Shown here in pieces: positions 23,404 to 32,489 of a stretch of 64,000 bases of DNA. The stretch lies in the NCBI GenBank assembly GCA_018003015.1, contig JAGNEZ010000001.1, forward strand, positions 78,808 to 142,807. The letters are read 5' to 3'. Within the stretch, counting starts at the first letter, position 1. Each line of letters starts with the position of its first letter. This stretch comes from Phycisphaerae bacterium (GTDB lineage: Bacteria > Planctomycetota > Phycisphaerae > UBA1845 > PWPN01). Below the pieces are notes generated by a model. It made no database searches. It had not been told where the DNA came from and saw nothing but the letters and a program-made list of their open reading frames with translations. Both the position numbers and the translations under genes were made by a program.

Positions 23404-25401
23404 CTATGCCTCCAGATTGAGCCACATGAGGTCGTCCACGCTCAACTCAATGTCCAGGGCGGGCAACGATGTGCGGGTCTCGGCCAGCGTCCGCGGCCCG
23501 ATCAGGGCGAACGTCGGAAACGGCTGACAGAGCACGTAGGCCAGGGCAACGTTGATCACCGGAACCTTCAGCTTCTCGGCCAGCCGCCGGGCGCGCCTCA
23601 GCCGTTCAAAGTTGTCCTCGCAATACCAGCAGCGAACCAGCTCACGGTCACTAAGGTCCTCGGGCCGGGCGCGATGGAAAAACCCTCTCGCCTGGCTCGA
23701 CCAGGCCATCAGCGGCGTCTGCGTGGCCGAGTGCCAGGTCCTTGCGGCCAGATCCGAGGCCGACAGGCAACCCGGCCAGACCGGCTGCACCATGCGGGCC
23801 AGACTGAACTGGTTGCTGATCACGGAGATGCCGTCCAGGTCTCGATCGTTGGCGTAGTCGTTGGCTGCGTCGACCCGCTCAATCGACCAGTTGGACACGC
23901 CGAAGACCCGGAGGTGCCCGGCAGCCTTGTGCTCGTTCAATACCCCGATGAACTCGTCTACCCCTACATCCGCATTGTCGCGGTGGAGCATGTAGACATC
24001 GATGTAGTCCGTCTGCAGCCGCTCCAGGCTCTCGACGATCTGCCGGCCGATGTCCTTGGGCGTGCACCAGGGAGTGTGGCCACCCTTGTCCAGGATCACC
24101 ACCTCCTCTCGAACGCCGCGATGACGCAGCCAGCAGCCCAGCAGGCGTTCACACATCCCGCCCCCGTAGCCGTGTGCGGTGTCGAAACTGTTGCCGCCCC
24201 GCTCGAAGAAGTCGTCAAACATGACCGCCGCATGAGGCATGGTCGTCTGGTGGTCAACCCCCATGACCAGCCGGGAGACCGGGCCGTCCACACCGGAAAC
24301 GTGCCCGTACTTCATGTTGTGGACCTCGCGGCGCTTCAGCGACCGCCGATGAACCGGATGCTTGCCGGCCTCCGGCTGCTCCGACTGATAGACCAGCCCG
24401 ATCGACGCCCGCCAGCGGTCCAGGGTCTTCATGTTGCCCAGCGTGTCCTCCCAGGTCATGGCCGGGCCGGGCGCCTGGCGACGACGGAGATGCTCCGCCA
24501 CGGTGTCCGCCTCAATGGCATAGAGCCAGCGCGGCGTCTCAACGCGGATCTCCTGCGGGCTCGGCTCACCATCCCGGTGCAGGATTAGACGGGAGGTTCC
24601 ACCCTCTAGACTGATGACCCAGGGCTGGGGCACGAGAATGTGCCCCTCCGAGCCAAAGACCCGAACAACGCTCTCCTGGTTCACCAGGATGCCCGTCGCC
24701 AGGCTGGCCAGAATGCCCCCCGGGAAGCTCAGCGACGCCAACGCCCACGCGTCCGTGCCGGTCTCACACAGATGGCCGGTGCCCTTGACCTCGACCGGCT
24801 CGGCAAAACCCTGCCCGCCGGCCACACCGGCGATCAGGCGGGCCATCGACGTGCAGTAGCAGCCCACGTCGAGAATGCCGCCGCCACCCAGCTCGTTCGC
24901 ACAAATCCGGCCGGTGTCGTCGAAGTCGGCTTTGAAGCTGAAGGTGGCCTGAATCAGGCGGACCTCGCCAATCGCCTCCGAGCGGATCAGTTCGATCAGC
25001 TTGGCGGTCTGCGGATGGCAGCGGTACATGAACGCTTCCATGAGGAAAACATCGTGCTCGCGAGCCGCCTCGATGACCGCCATGGCCTCGGCATGGTTGA
25101 GGGTCAACGGCTTCTCGCAGAGAATGTGCTTGCCCGCTTCGGCGGCCTTGATCGCCCACTCGGCATGCATGGGATGAGGCGTGGCAATGTACACGGCCTG
25201 CACGTCCGGATCGGCCAGCAGGGCCTCGTAACTGCCGTGCCGATGCGGAACATGATGTTGCTCGCCGAAATGCTCGGCCGCGGATGGGGTGCGGCTGCCG
25301 ACGGCGACCAAGACGCCGGTTTCCGAATGAGCCAGGGCCCTGGCAAAGATCCCCGCGATTCGACCGGTGCTGAGGATGCCCCAGGCAAGTCTGTCCGCCA
25401 T
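23404..25401 (-). CDS. Fusion: Gfo/Idh/MocA oxidoreductase and aldo/keto reductase
   Basis: A 665-residue two-enzyme protein. Residues 1-350: NAD(P)-binding start WGILSTGRIAGIFARAL, the sugar-dehydrogenase EKP motif (ILCEKPLTL, residues 96-98) and the C-terminal substrate domain (GGGGILDVGCYCTSMARLIAG). Residues 363-665: a complete aldo/keto reductase with the catalytic tetrad visible in FDTAHGY (Asp407, Tyr412), ILDKGGH (Lys439) and MLHRDN (His473). The frame is open through the linker (residues about 335-362), so one polypeptide is made, although an internal ATG at 24315 with GAGGT upstream could give a separate reductase. ATG 25401 is preceded by GGGAG. It probably performs coupled NAD(P)H oxidation and reduction on a sugar derivative; substrate unknown. 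Confidence 0.9.
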   Translation of the reverse strand: MADRLAWGILSTGRIAGIFARALAHSETGVLVAVGSRTPSAAEHFGEQHHVPHRHGSYEALLADPDVQAVYIATPHPMHAEWAIKAAEAGKHILCEKPLTLNHAEAMAVIEAAREHDVFLMEAFMYRCHPQTAKLIELIRSEAIGEVRLIQATFSFKADFDDTGRICANELGGGGILDVGCYCTSMARLIAGVAGGQGFAEPVEVKGTGHLCETGTDAWALASLSFPGGILASLATGILVNQESVVRVFGSEGHILVPQPWVISLEGGTSRLILHRDGEPSPQEIRVETPRWLYAIEADTVAEHLRRRQAPGPAMTWEDTLGNMKTLDRWRASIGLVYQSEQPEAGKHPVHRRSLKRREVHNMKYGHVSGVDGPVSRLVMGVDHQTTMPHAAVMFDDFFERGGNSFDTAHGYGGGMCERLLGCWLRHRGVREEVVILDKGGHTPWCTPKDIGRQIVESLERLQTDYIDVYMLHRDNADVGVDEFIGVLNEHKAAGHLRVFGVSNWSIERVDAANDYANDRDLDGISVISNQFSLARMVQPVWPGCLSASDLAARTWHSATQTPLMAWSSQARGFFHRARPEDLSDRELVRCWYCEDNFERLRRARRLAEKLKVPVINVALAYVLCQPFPTFALIGPRTLAETRTSLPALDIELSVDDLMWLNLEA

Positions 25402-25756
25402 GATCTCGGCTCCCAACAAAGTCGCCCCCAGACATCCTACCAGGTGGACCATCCGCTGCCAGGGGTCAACTTGGCCCGCGCCCGGCCCCGGCGGAGCGGG
25501 CCCCGCTCGGGCGCCGACCGCGCTACGCCCCAACCTCGCCGCTGACCCGCCCACTCGTGGGTCAGCCACCGCGTTGATCCGGCGGCAACCCCGCGTTACC
25601 ATCAGGGAATCCGACCGCGGCGGTGGATGACTCCGTCTTCCGAGGTCGGCCGTGCCATGAAATTTCCTCGCGGACAGAAGGCTCAAGACCCAAAGTACGC
25701 GGGCGCACGGCAGGCACCGCAGTCTACCGGCCAAAACCGGAGGGGAAGCGACATCC
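25402..25756. other. Divergent intergenic region
   Basis: 355 bases between the oxidoreductase fusion and the sensor kinase. I see no gene. It contains a perfect 8-bp inverted repeat, GCTGACCC (25541-25548) and GGGTCAGC (25559-25566), with a 10-base loop, which could be an operator or a weak hairpin. Promoters are not obvious on either strand. Confidence 0.4.
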
Positions 25757-28030
25757 GTGCCGCCGACTGACGACCAGGAAACCCCCGTGTCTGTGCACAA
25801 ACCGCATAATCAAACCTCAACCACGTTTCGCGGTCGCAAGCCGGCTGTCGACGAGACGACGCTGGCACGGTGGCAAAGACTCGTCGAGTGGGTGGCTGAC
25901 ATTATCCGCATGCCTGCAGCCCTGATCACCCAGGTCAATCCGTCCCGACTGACCATCTGCGCGGCCAACCGCGGCCCGGACAGCCCCTACCAGGTTGGAC
26001 AAGCCGTCGATCCCAACACCGGTCGGTACTGCCAGGCGGTCATGGCCCGACGAGCCCCGCTGTCCGTTCCCGATGCACGGAGAGATCCGGCCTGGGCATC
26101 CACTCCCGGCGCCGACCCGGGAATGGTGTGCTACCTGGGCCTGCCCCTCCAGTGGCCCGACGGCGAACTCTTCGGCACCCTCTGCGTGCTGGACAGACAA
26201 GGGCACCCCGACCTGCTCCGTAACCAGGAACTGCTGGCCCATTTCTCGACCGTCGTCGAAGCCGATCTGAAGCTCCTGCTCGTGGGCGAGCAGTATCGGG
26301 TCGCCAACCGGCGACTCAATCTGATTGCCAAGACGGCGACCGTCGTCGTCGGAGCGGCGCCACTGGCCGAGCAGGCCGAAGAACTGGCCCGGCAAGTCCG
26401 CACCGTTCTGGACGCCGATGCCTGCGTGATCCGGGTGCTCGAGAACCAGGACTTGACCCTGCTGGCCAACGTCGGCGTGCCGGTGGAGGACATCCACCCA
26501 CGCATGGATCCCTCCCTCGGCATTGCGGGCGAAGTCATCGGCCACCGCCGCCAGATCTTCATCCCCGATGTGCGCGCCCACAAAGTGACCGCGCCGGTCG
26601 TGGATCAGCTTCCACACTCCTACCATTTCACGTCCTACGCCGGCGTGCCCCTGCTGGTCGGCAATCGCGCCATCGGTATTCTAGGCCTCTTCTGGAAAAC
26701 GGAATGCCGCCACTTCGGGCCCGACGATCTGAACCACCTCCAGATCCTCGCCGACAACATCGCCGTTTCAATCGCCAATGCCCGCCTCCACGCACAAGTG
26801 GAACATCAGCGCGACCGGCTCGAGGCGGACATCAGCGAACGCACTCGCGTGGAGGCAGCACTCATGGCCTCCGAGGCCAAGTACCGCCGATTACACGAGA
26901 GCATGATGGATGCGTTCGTCAGTGCGCGAATCTCGGGGCGGATCCAGGAATCCAACCGGGCCTTCCGCGAGATGCTCGGATACACCGAACAGGAACTCTC
27001 TCAGCTCACCTCCGCGGATCTGACCCCCACTCGGTGGCACGCCGTCGAGGCTCGAATCGTCCGCGAACAGGTGCTGAAGCGAGGCTTCTCCGACGTCTAT
27101 GAGAAGGAGTATCAAAGGAAGGACGGCACCGTCATCCCCGTCGAGCTCCGCACCTACCTGATCTCGGACGACCGGGGCCGACCCTCCGGAATGTGGGCCA
27201 TCGTCCGCGACATCACCGATCGAAAACGCGCTGAAGAGGAACTCCTTCGCCACCGCGACCGCCTCGCCGAACTGGTCGAAGCCCGGACCCGGGAATTGGA
27301 CCACTCGCGGGCGCAGTTGCGGCGCACCGAACGGCTCGCATCCATCGGCACCCTGGCCGCGGGAATCGCCCACGAAATCAACAACCCCCTGGGCATGATG
27401 ATGCTGAGCGCCGATCTCGCCCTGGGCAAAACCGACCAGCCGGATGTCGTCTGTGAACTGCTGCATCAGCTGAAGAACAACATCACCCGCTGCTCCCAGA
27501 TCGTCCGCGACGTGCTGGAATTCGCCCGCGACCGCTCCCCCCGCAAGGGCCCGGTCGATCTCAACGGGGCAGTCAACAGAGCCCTGGACTTTACCCGGGA
27601 GTACGCCAGGCAGCACGGCGTGGCCATCGACACCCGATTGGGCGAGAACATCGCCCCCCTTCTCTCACAGTCGACCGAGATAGAGCAGCTCGTGGTCAAC
27701 CTGGTCCACAACGCCGTCCAGGCCTGCCGCGGCACAGGGCACGTGACCCTCGAAACCCGCGACAACGGCAACGCGGCCCACCTGACCGTCCGTGATAATG
27801 GCTGCGGCATGGGCCCGGAGGCAATCGAACACGCTTTCGACCCGTTCTTCACTACACGGCTGGGCCAAGGCGGTACCGGGCTGGGACTCAGCATCGTTCA
27901 CGGAATCGTCACCAGCTACGGCGGAACCGTGAGAATCGAAAGCTCCATCGGAAAGGGAACCACGTTCTTCGTCGAACTGCCCCACCAGCTCCCCGCCGAT
28001 CCCGTGAGCACCGATCCCACCCAACCTTGA
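25757..28030 (+). CDS. Soluble sensor histidine kinase, GAF-GAF-PAS-HisKA-HATPase
   Basis: A 757-residue kinase without membrane segments. Residues about 35-175: first GAF domain (YCQAVMARRAPLSVPDARRD, YLGLPLQWPDGELFGTLCVL). About 205-350: second GAF (YAGVPLLVGNRAIGILGLFW). A coiled segment precedes a PAS domain at about 373-490 (ESNRAFREMLGYTEQELSQL, GMWAIVRDITDRKRAEEEL). The phospho-acceptor is His539 in GIAHEINNPLGMMM; N, G1 and G2 boxes are NLVHNAVQACRG, VRDNGCGMG and GGTGLGLSIV. It should sense a cytoplasmic or diffusible signal. No response regulator is adjacent, so it is an orphan. Start GTG 25757 follows AGGGGA; GTG 25787 is an alternative. Confidence 0.9.
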   Translation: MPPTDDQETPVSVHKPHNQTSTTFRGRKPAVDETTLARWQRLVEWVADIIRMPAALITQVNPSRLTICAANRGPDSPYQVGQAVDPNTGRYCQAVMARRAPLSVPDARRDPAWASTPGADPGMVCYLGLPLQWPDGELFGTLCVLDRQGHPDLLRNQELLAHFSTVVEADLKLLLVGEQYRVANRRLNLIAKTATVVVGAAPLAEQAEELARQVRTVLDADACVIRVLENQDLTLLANVGVPVEDIHPRMDPSLGIAGEVIGHRRQIFIPDVRAHKVTAPVVDQLPHSYHFTSYAGVPLLVGNRAIGILGLFWKTECRHFGPDDLNHLQILADNIAVSIANARLHAQVEHQRDRLEADISERTRVEAALMASEAKYRRLHESMMDAFVSARISGRIQESNRAFREMLGYTEQELSQLTSADLTPTRWHAVEARIVREQVLKRGFSDVYEKEYQRKDGTVIPVELRTYLISDDRGRPSGMWAIVRDITDRKRAEEELLRHRDRLAELVEARTRELDHSRAQLRRTERLASIGTLAAGIAHEINNPLGMMMLSADLALGKTDQPDVVCELLHQLKNNITRCSQIVRDVLEFARDRSPRKGPVDLNGAVNRALDFTREYARQHGVAIDTRLGENIAPLLSQSTEIEQLVVNLVHNAVQACRGTGHVTLETRDNGNAAHLTVRDNGCGMGPEAIEHAFDPFFTTRLGQGGTGLGLSIVHGIVTSYGGTVRIESSIGKGTTFFVELPHQLPADPVSTDPTQP

Positions 28031-28278
28031 TCGTCCCCGCAGCCTCTACGTCAGAAGGACATCCAGATCCCCCAGGAACGACTCGAGAACCGAAAACTCA
28101 AACACGCCACAATCAGGCCGGCTCCATCGAAGTGAGTCCAGGCCTCGACGCCCCCGGGTCATCACCGCTCCCCATCTCAAACCGACCTGCCGCCCAGCCG
28201 GCCATCCCCTGTGGCCGAACAGCCTCCCATCGGGTACACTCAGCGGTTGGACCGTGGGGAATGTGACGGCACATCGAT

Positions 28279-29778
28279 ATGGACCTGTTCAGCCAACAGA
28301 GGCAGGCGGCCTTCAACCGGGTGCAACCCTTGCCTGTGCGAATGCGCCCCCGCACCCTGGACGAGTTCCTCGGCCAACAGCATTTCGTCGGCGAGGGCAA
28401 GCTCCTGCGCCGGCTCCTGACGGCCGACCGACTGTCCAGCGCGATCTTCTACGGCCCCCCGGGTACAGGCAAGACCACCCTGGCCCACATCATCGCCCAC
28501 CACACCCAGGCAGCCTTTGAGGAACTGAACGCGGCCGGAGCCAGCGTCAAGGACGTCCGCGAAGTGATCGCCCAGGCCAAGAACCGCTTGGCCGTCACCA
28601 GTCAACGCACCGTCCTGTTCCTGGACGAAATCCATCGGTTCAACCGCGCTCAACAGGACGTCCTGCTCAACGACGTCGAGAATGGCCTGATCATTCTGAT
28701 CGGGGCCACTACCGAAAACCCCTTCTTCAGCGTCAACTCGCCCCTGGTCTCTCGGAGCCAAATCTTCCAGTTCGAACCCCTCAGCACGGCCGACATCAAA
28801 ACCGCGCTGGAACGGGCCGTGACCGACAAGCAGCGCGGTTTGGGCAACCACCCCATCCGAATCACGCCCGACGCGGTCGACCATCTGGCCGTCACCTGCG
28901 ACGGCGACGCCCGGCGAGCGCTCATCGCCCTCGAGGTCGCCGCCCTGTCCCAGCTTGATGCCCAGAAGAACGCCGCCCGCAGGCAAGGCCCCCCCGCCAC
29001 CCCCGTGGCCGCCCCGCCGCTCGAAGAGCCCAAACCGCCCGCGCCCGCCAGCGAGATCCTCATCGATCTGGCCGTGGCCGAAGAGTCCATCCAGCGGAAG
29101 GCCATCGTCTATGACGGGGTCGGCGACGAGCATTACGACGCCGCCAGTGCCTTGATCAAGAGCATGCGGGGCAGCGATCCGGATGCGGCGGTCTACTGGC
29201 TGGCCCGCATGCTCGAGGCTGGCGAGGATCCCCGGTTCATCGCTCGGCGGGTGGCCATCTGTGCGGCCGAGGACGTGGGCAACGCCAACCCTATGGCCTT
29301 GGTAGTTGCCAACGCCGCCGCCGAGGTTACCATGCTGGTGGGAATGCCGGAGTGCCAACTCCCATTGAGCCAGGCAGTGATCTACCTGGCCTGTTCGCCG
29401 AAATCAAACGCCTCGGCCATGGCGATCTGGAACGCGGCGAAGGATGTACGCGAGGGCCGAACGATTCCCGTCCCGCGTCACCTCCGCGACAGCCATTACC
29501 CCGGCGCCGCCCAAATGGGCCACGGCGAGGGCTACAAGTATGCCCATAGCTACGAAGGCGGATTCGTGCAGCAGGATTATCTCGGTGTCGATAAACACTA
29601 CTACGTCCCGACCGATCGAGGACAGGAGGTCCGCTTGGCCGAGTACCTGAGGCAGATCCGCCAGCTCGCCGAGCAGCAGGATCAGCACGCCCCCGGGCCG
29701 CCACCAGAAACGCGTTCAAAGAATGTGCCCAGGGATCGTGCTTCGGGCACTGACAAAGGAGCGGCAAACTCGCGGTGA
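28279..29778 (+). CDS. rarA: Replication-associated recombination protein A (AAA+ ATPase)
   Basis: A 499-residue clamp-loader-like AAA+ protein that acts at stalled replication forks. Walker A is FYGPPGTGKTTLAHIIA, Walker B is VLFLDEIHRFNRAQQD, sensor 1 is IGATTENPFFSVNSPLVSR, and the C-terminal MgsA tetramerisation region is clear (KAIVYDGVGDEHYDAASALI, GSDPDAAVYWLARMLEAGED, QLPLSQAVIYLACSPKSN). A Pro/Ala-rich insert (GPPATPVAAPPLEEPKPP) sits between the ATPase and C-terminal parts, and a hydrophilic tail of about 35 residues follows the family end. It overlaps the next gene by four bases, so the two are translationally coupled. Confidence 0.96.
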   Translation: MDLFSQQRQAAFNRVQPLPVRMRPRTLDEFLGQQHFVGEGKLLRRLLTADRLSSAIFYGPPGTGKTTLAHIIAHHTQAAFEELNAAGASVKDVREVIAQAKNRLAVTSQRTVLFLDEIHRFNRAQQDVLLNDVENGLIILIGATTENPFFSVNSPLVSRSQIFQFEPLSTADIKTALERAVTDKQRGLGNHPIRITPDAVDHLAVTCDGDARRALIALEVAALSQLDAQKNAARRQGPPATPVAAPPLEEPKPPAPASEILIDLAVAEESIQRKAIVYDGVGDEHYDAASALIKSMRGSDPDAAVYWLARMLEAGEDPRFIARRVAICAAEDVGNANPMALVVANAAAEVTMLVGMPECQLPLSQAVIYLACSPKSNASAMAIWNAAKDVREGRTIPVPRHLRDSHYPGAAQMGHGEGYKYAHSYEGGFVQQDYLGVDKHYYVPTDRGQEVRLAEYLRQIRQLAEQQDQHAPGPPPETRSKNVPRDRASGTDKGAANSR

Positions 29779-30347
29779 GCACCAAGAAGGACCTACGCCA
29801 CTATCTCCGAGAAATACTCTCGACCACGAGCCCGGAGGAGTTGCGGGAACGCTCGCTGGCGGCTTGCGCTCGCCTGGCCGAGACCCGCGAATACGCCCGG
29901 GCCGAAATCATCATGGTCTTCCTGTCCCTCCCGACCGAGATCGACACCACCCCACTGGTGTTCCGAGCATGGCGAGACCGCAAACGAGTCCTCGCTCCAA
30001 AAGTGAGCTGGGAACAGCGGCGAATGCTGCCCATGGAGATTCGCTCCCTGTCCGACGATGTCCACGAGTCCACCCTCGGAATCCGCGAGCCGGTCCAGGG
30101 CATGCCCTTCCCGGTCGCCAACATCGACATGGTGATCGTCCCAGGCCTGGGCTTCGACCGGACCGGAAACCGCATCGGGCGCGGACGAGGCTTCTACGAC
30201 CACTTCCTCGCCCACCGCGACTGGAAAGGCGTCGCCTGCGGATTCGCCCTCGATTCCCAACTGGTCGATCAGGTTCCGATAACCGAACACGACATGCAGG
30301 TGGACATGCTCGTCACTGATAAGGAAGTCCTCCGCTTCGGCCCATAA
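29775..30347 (+). CDS. 5-formyltetrahydrofolate cyclo-ligase
   Basis: A 190-residue protein that converts 5-formyl-THF to 5,10-methenyl-THF with ATP. Family motifs: a basic helical N-terminus (MSTKKDLRHYLREILSTTSP), FLSLPTEIDTTPLVFRAW, IVPGLGFDRTGNRIGRGRGF and YDHFLA, where the Gly/Arg-rich loop binds ATP. The start is GTG 29775, overlapping the rarA stop as GTGA, with AAAGGAG upstream inside rarA. Coupling to rarA is probably an operon convenience. Together with fhs in this window it points to active folate C1 metabolism. Confidence 0.93.
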   Translation: MSTKKDLRHYLREILSTTSPEELRERSLAACARLAETREYARAEIIMVFLSLPTEIDTTPLVFRAWRDRKRVLAPKVSWEQRRMLPMEIRSLSDDVHESTLGIREPVQGMPFPVANIDMVIVPGLGFDRTGNRIGRGRGFYDHFLAHRDWKGVACGFALDSQLVDQVPITEHDMQVDMLVTDKEVLRFGP

Positions 30348-30678
30348 CCAACGCCCTTCTTCGCGAAATCAGCCCATCCGCCCACCCCCCGCCGGGCGAA
30401 CCGGCCGCCGAGGCAAATGCGTCAGCATCAACGCGTGACCCGGTATCGACAACCCGCGACCCTCCTTGCTCCGAATCAGACTGTTCGCCGCACGCCCTCA
30501 CGCTCCCGCTCCCTTCTCCGCTGTCAATTCCTCATCCGCGCGTTCCGACTTCGTACTCCAGATTCCGAGCCGCCAACCCCGCATCCTCCACCATGCTCCT
30601 GTACCCGAGTCTCGCAGCTCCGTTGTCAACCTGGATGCCGCCCCCCGCACGCTTCGCACACGCGACTCCCGCGTTCGG
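30348..30678 (+). other. Non-coding spacer upstream of the L,D-transpeptidase
   Basis: About 330 C-rich, low-purine bases with no protein-like frame and no clear hairpin. A terminator for the rarA operon is not visible. Confidence 0.4.
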
Positions 30679-30706
30679 TTGCATTACCCTGCCGGCGCGG
30701 TATCCT
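30679..30706 (+). promoter_or_regulatory. Possible promoter of the L,D-transpeptidase gene
   Basis: TTGCAT (30679-30684), a 16-base spacer and TATCCT (30701-30706). The predicted transcript starts about 20 bases before the TAAGGAG ribosome site and the GTG at 30746. Confidence 0.45.
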
Positions 30707-30745
30707 TGTACCCGCCGTCAACCCACGAGCGTAAGGAGTGTTCTG

Positions 30746-31885
30746 GTGTACTCGATGCGGCGCCGTCGTCGGAACATGCGAAAGGTCGTCGGAGTTCTCC
30801 TCCTCGCCGGAGCAGGAGCCGTGGCATGGAACTGGCCCATGATCCGCGAGAGCGCCCGCCAGGGGTCGCTCAGCCCGCTGGCCGGCCTCGTCGCGTCCAG
30901 CGATCCGCAACCCGCCCTGCGGAAGGTGGACACCCCCGCCAATCCCTCATCACCCCCGAGCCCGCGGCCCACCCTCGAGCCACCCAGACTGTCCATCCCC
31001 TCGACGCTTCCTGCCAAGAAGAGCCCGGACGGCTCCACGGTCAGCAACCCAAGCACCACCCTTCCGCCCTCGACCATCTTCAGGATCACCGCACCCACCA
31101 GCCAGCCCTCGAGCATCCCGCCCCCCGCGATCGATCCCGCCAAGGCCGCGGCCGATTTCCAGGCCGGGATGGAAGCCCTGAAGAGTGAACATATCCTCGA
31201 GGCCCGCGAGCGACTGAACCGGGCCCTGCACGAGGGCCTGACCCTGGCCGACGCCAAGGCTGCCCGCCAGGCCCTGACCGATCTGGCCAACAAGACCGTG
31301 CTCAGCAAGACCGTCGTCAAGGGCGATACCCTCTGCTCCTGGCACAGCGTTAAGGCCGGCGACACCCTCGGCAAACTCGCCCGGCGATGCAAGATCTCGG
31401 AACCACTGCTGGCCGATATCAACACCTTGGGCAACCGCAACCTGATCCGCGAAGGCTCCCGCATCAAGCTCATCGACGGCCCATTCCACGCGAACATCAA
31501 CAAGCGCGATCATGAAATGCACGTCTACCTTCAGGGACTCTACGTGAGGACCATACCCGTCGCCCTGGGCGAAGGCGGGAGCACGCCCGCCGGAACGTGG
31601 AAGGTCGCCAACCAACTGGCCAACCCCGGCTGGACCGACCCGAGAACCGGCAAACGCTGGCACCCGGACGATCCGGCCAATCCGATCGGCGAGTACTGGA
31701 TCGGCCTGCAGGGGATCGACGGCGAGGCCGCCGGTCAGCCCGGCTACGGCATCCACGGCACCATCGAACCCGATACCATCGGAAAGGACGTCTCCATGGG
31801 CTGCATTCGCCTCGGAACGGCAGACGTCGCCTGGACCTACAAGCTCCTGCTACCCAACCAGTCGATCGTCACCATCACCGAGTGA
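30746..31885 (+). CDS. LysM-containing L,D-transpeptidase (YkuD family)
   Basis: A 379-residue envelope protein. A basic N-terminus (MRRRRRNMRKV) precedes one hydrophobic segment (VGVLLLAGAGAVAW), a signal anchor. A Pro/Ser/Thr-rich linker follows, then a helical stretch (AGMEALKSEHILEARERL), a LysM domain (WHSVKAGDTLGKLARRCKIS to GSRIKLI), and the YkuD catalytic domain with GYGIHGTIEPDTIGKDVSMG followed by CIRL, containing the His and nucleophilic Cys. It should crosslink peptidoglycan or attach proteins to it. Start GTG 30746 lies seven bases after AAGGAG; ATG 30755 is an alternative. Presence of the enzyme supports a peptidoglycan wall. Confidence 0.92.
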   Translation: MYSMRRRRRNMRKVVGVLLLAGAGAVAWNWPMIRESARQGSLSPLAGLVASSDPQPALRKVDTPANPSSPPSPRPTLEPPRLSIPSTLPAKKSPDGSTVSNPSTTLPPSTIFRITAPTSQPSSIPPPAIDPAKAAADFQAGMEALKSEHILEARERLNRALHEGLTLADAKAARQALTDLANKTVLSKTVVKGDTLCSWHSVKAGDTLGKLARRCKISEPLLADINTLGNRNLIREGSRIKLIDGPFHANINKRDHEMHVYLQGLYVRTIPVALGEGGSTPAGTWKVANQLANPGWTDPRTGKRWHPDDPANPIGEYWIGLQGIDGEAAGQPGYGIHGTIEPDTIGKDVSMGCIRLGTADVAWTYKLLLPNQSIVTITE

Positions 31886-31990
31886 CGAGGTGAGAAGTGA
31901 GAAGTGACACCGCGACAGGGAATCGCATTGCCGAAACACCCAGAATCTCCCTTCGCCCTCTCCGCTCCCCGGCTCGCCAGGAGGCGTCTC

Positions 31991-32341
31991 TTGCCCACTG
32001 ACGCCGACACCACCGTCGCCGAGCTTCGCAGGCTGATCGCCAACTTCATCCGCGAACGCGACTGGGAGCAGTTCCATGACCCAAAGAATCTTTCAATGGC
32101 AATTGCTACCGAAGCAGCGGAGCTGATGGAGCATTTCCGCTGGGCCAGAAACGAGGCGTCGCGGGAGCAGGTCCGCGATCCCGCCCGCCTGGCACCCGTG
32201 GCCGAAGAAGTGGCCGACATCATGGCCTTCCTGCTGTCGTTCGCCAACGCCGCGGAAATCGACGTGACCACCGCCCTCCAGGCCAAAATGGCCAAGAACG
32301 CCCGCAAGTACCCGGCCGACCAGTACCAGGGACGTTACTGA
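31991..32341 (+). CDS. MazG-like nucleotide pyrophosphohydrolase
   Basis: A 116-residue all-alpha NTP pyrophosphohydrolase. The metal-binding helices are MAIATEAAELMEHFRWA (ExxE) and VAEEVADIMAFLLSFANA (ExxD), as in MazG/dCTPase-type enzymes that remove pyrophosphate from non-canonical or excess nucleotides. I choose TTG 31991 because a perfect AGGAGG (31979-31984) lies six bases upstream and the domain begins right after (TVAELRRLIANFIRERDW). A longer GTG start at 31904 adds 29 residues with no homology-like features. Confidence 0.88.
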   Translation: MPTDADTTVAELRRLIANFIRERDWEQFHDPKNLSMAIATEAAELMEHFRWARNEASREQVRDPARLAPVAEEVADIMAFLLSFANAAEIDVTTALQAKMAKNARKYPADQYQGRY

Positions 32342-32489
32342 GGGCAACCGACGGAAACACGGCCGCGCCCGAAGACCGCGAGCAGGCGGCATGCCTTCGG
32401 CCTCCAGAAGGCACAATGCCATGAAAAAACCACCCGCCGGCGGAAGACCACAAGCAGCCACCGCGGCAGAAACGGAACCCAGGACAACC

